Positions 6,550 through 7,188 of a DNA stretch of 7,188 nt are shown one piece after another. Every line of letters begins with the position of its first letter. Positions within the stretch are counted from its first letter, which is position 1. The stretch lies in contig PLKU01000534.1 of NCBI GenBank assembly GCA_003140705.1, positions 1,626 to 8,813 on the forward strand, read 5' to 3'. Source of the stretch: Acidobacteriaceae bacterium. Its GTDB lineage: Bacteria > Acidobacteriota > Terriglobia > Terriglobales > Acidobacteriaceae. The notes below the pieces were generated by a model. The model was given only the letters and a program-made list of their open reading frames with translations. It had not been told where the DNA came from and made no database searches. Both the position numbers and the translations under genes were made by a program.

Positions 6550-7164
6550 ATGGCTGTGGACGACGGATTGAAGATCGAACTGGGCAAGCAGGGCATCTTC
6601 GTTACGACCATCGAGGAGCTCTACAACTGGGGACGGAAGAGTTCCATATTTCCCATGCAATTTGGGCTGGCCTGTTGCGCAATTGAGATGATTGCGACGA
6701 CGATGGCGCGTTACGATCTGGCTCGGTTTGGCGCCGAGATTTTCAGGCCGTCGCCACGGCAGGCCGACCTCATGATCATATCTGGCACTGTAACCAAGAA
6801 GATGGCTCCGCAGGTGGTGCGGCTTTATAACCAGATGGCGGAGCCGAAGTATGTGATTGCGATGGGCGCCTGCGCCATCTCTGGAGGGCCATTCAAGCAG
6901 GGTTACAACGTACTGAAGGGAATTGATCGCTATATTCCCGTTGACGTGCATATTCCGGGCTGCCCTCCGCGGCCGGAAGCTTTGATACAAGCCTTTATGA
7001 CGTTGCAAAAGAAGATTGAAGGGCAGCATTTGACCGGCGCGGGACGTCCGCGGCACCTGGATGCGGAGGCTCAGGGAGAATTCCCGGTACCCGTCCAGGG
7101 AGAGCACGACCTCGAGCCCAAGTCGAATCCTGGCGTTTGGAGTGTGCCGGTGGTGATTCGCTGA
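6550..7164 (+). CDS. nuoB: NADH-quinone oxidoreductase subunit B
   Basis: NuoB is the peripheral-arm subunit of complex I that holds the terminal iron-sulfur cluster N2 and passes electrons to quinone; it sits on the cytoplasmic side of the membrane. The 204-residue product has all four N2 ligands: the tandem pair C42-C43 in [11 protein letters not shown]108 in MGACAISGG and C138 in [10 protein letters not shown]. Other family hallmarks are [21 protein letters not shown] (52-63), the [11 protein letters not shown] segment (78-87) and [15 protein letters not shown] (119-133). After the core (about residue 158) there is a hydrophilic tail of about 45 residues, rich in Gly, Pro and acidic residues, of a kind that varies between species. 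The ATG at 6550 has a well-placed GGAG. nuoC is expected next, beyond the window. Identification is secure. Confidence 0.97.
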   Translation: MAVDDGLKIELGKQGIFVTTIEELYNWGRKSSIFPMQFGLACCAIEMIATTMARYDLARFGAEIFRPSPRQADLMIISGTVTKKMAPQVVRLYNQMAEPKYVIAMGACAISGGPFKQGYNVLKGIDRYIPVDVHIPGCPPRPEALIQAFMTLQKKIEGQHLTGAGRPRHLDAEAQGEFPVPVQGEHDLEPKSNPGVWSVPVVIR

Positions 7165-7166
7165 TT

Positions 7167-7188
7167 GGGACTAGGGACTAAGGGACTA
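7167..7188 (+). repeat. GGGACTA short tandem repeat, cut by the window end
   Basis: Three copies of GGGACTA (7167-7173, 7174-7180, 7182-7188), the last two separated by one A, begin 2 bp after the nuoB stop and run to the last base. The array may continue. Three evenly spaced G-triplets are visible, so a fourth would allow a G-quadruplex. Whether this is a genome-wide repeat is not visible here. Confidence 0.6.

Noticed and set aside
6454..7107. 217-codon open frame on the minus strand opposite nuoB
   Set aside because: Antisense shadow of nuoB; its product is basic, low in recognisable structure and without family features.

Overview
The window reads as chromosomal DNA of a Gram-negative, respiring bacterium with a moderately high GC content. 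The combination of an outer-membrane TonB-dependent receptor carrying an N-terminal carboxypeptidase-regulatory-like domain, a periplasmic multiheme cytochrome fused to TPRs, and the start of a nuo operon fits an Acidobacteriota (Terriglobia-type) genome best. That placement rests on gene style only, with no marker gene or database search behind it.

Layout from left to right. Positions 1-2115 (minus) hold the N-terminal 705 codons of a TonB-dependent receptor whose 3' end lies outside the window; it most likely starts at a TTG with a strong Shine-Dalgarno sequence. A 47-bp divergent spacer follows. Positions 2163-3386 (plus) encode a 407-residue protein with a PD-(D/E)XK-nuclease-like core. 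It converges, with a 33-bp gap, on a large minus-strand gene (3420-5786) for an exported pentaheme cytochrome with a central beta-rich domain and five C-terminal TPRs. A 279-bp non-coding region (5787-6065) separates this gene from the divergent plus-strand nuoA (6066-6437) and nuoB (6550-7164), the first two genes of the respiratory complex I operon. The window ends in a short GGGACTA tandem repeat just after nuoB.

How the genes relate: nuoA and nuoB clearly belong together (membrane arm subunit and N2-cluster subunit of NADH:quinone oxidoreductase). The cytochrome is divergent from them and could be another respiratory or electron-transfer component, but no shared pathway is demonstrated. 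The receptor and the nuclease-like gene are divergent neighbours with no obvious functional link. Non-coding signals worth noting are a 28-bp near-perfect palindrome in the 5' part of the nuclease-like gene, short direct repeats around the divergent start region, a bulged hairpin between the cytochrome gene and nuoA, and a candidate nuoA promoter. I see no tRNA, rRNA, CRISPR array, insertion sequence or integrase. There is no convincing new multi-gene system; the least-understood items are the solitary nuclease-like protein and the cytochrome-TPR fusion.
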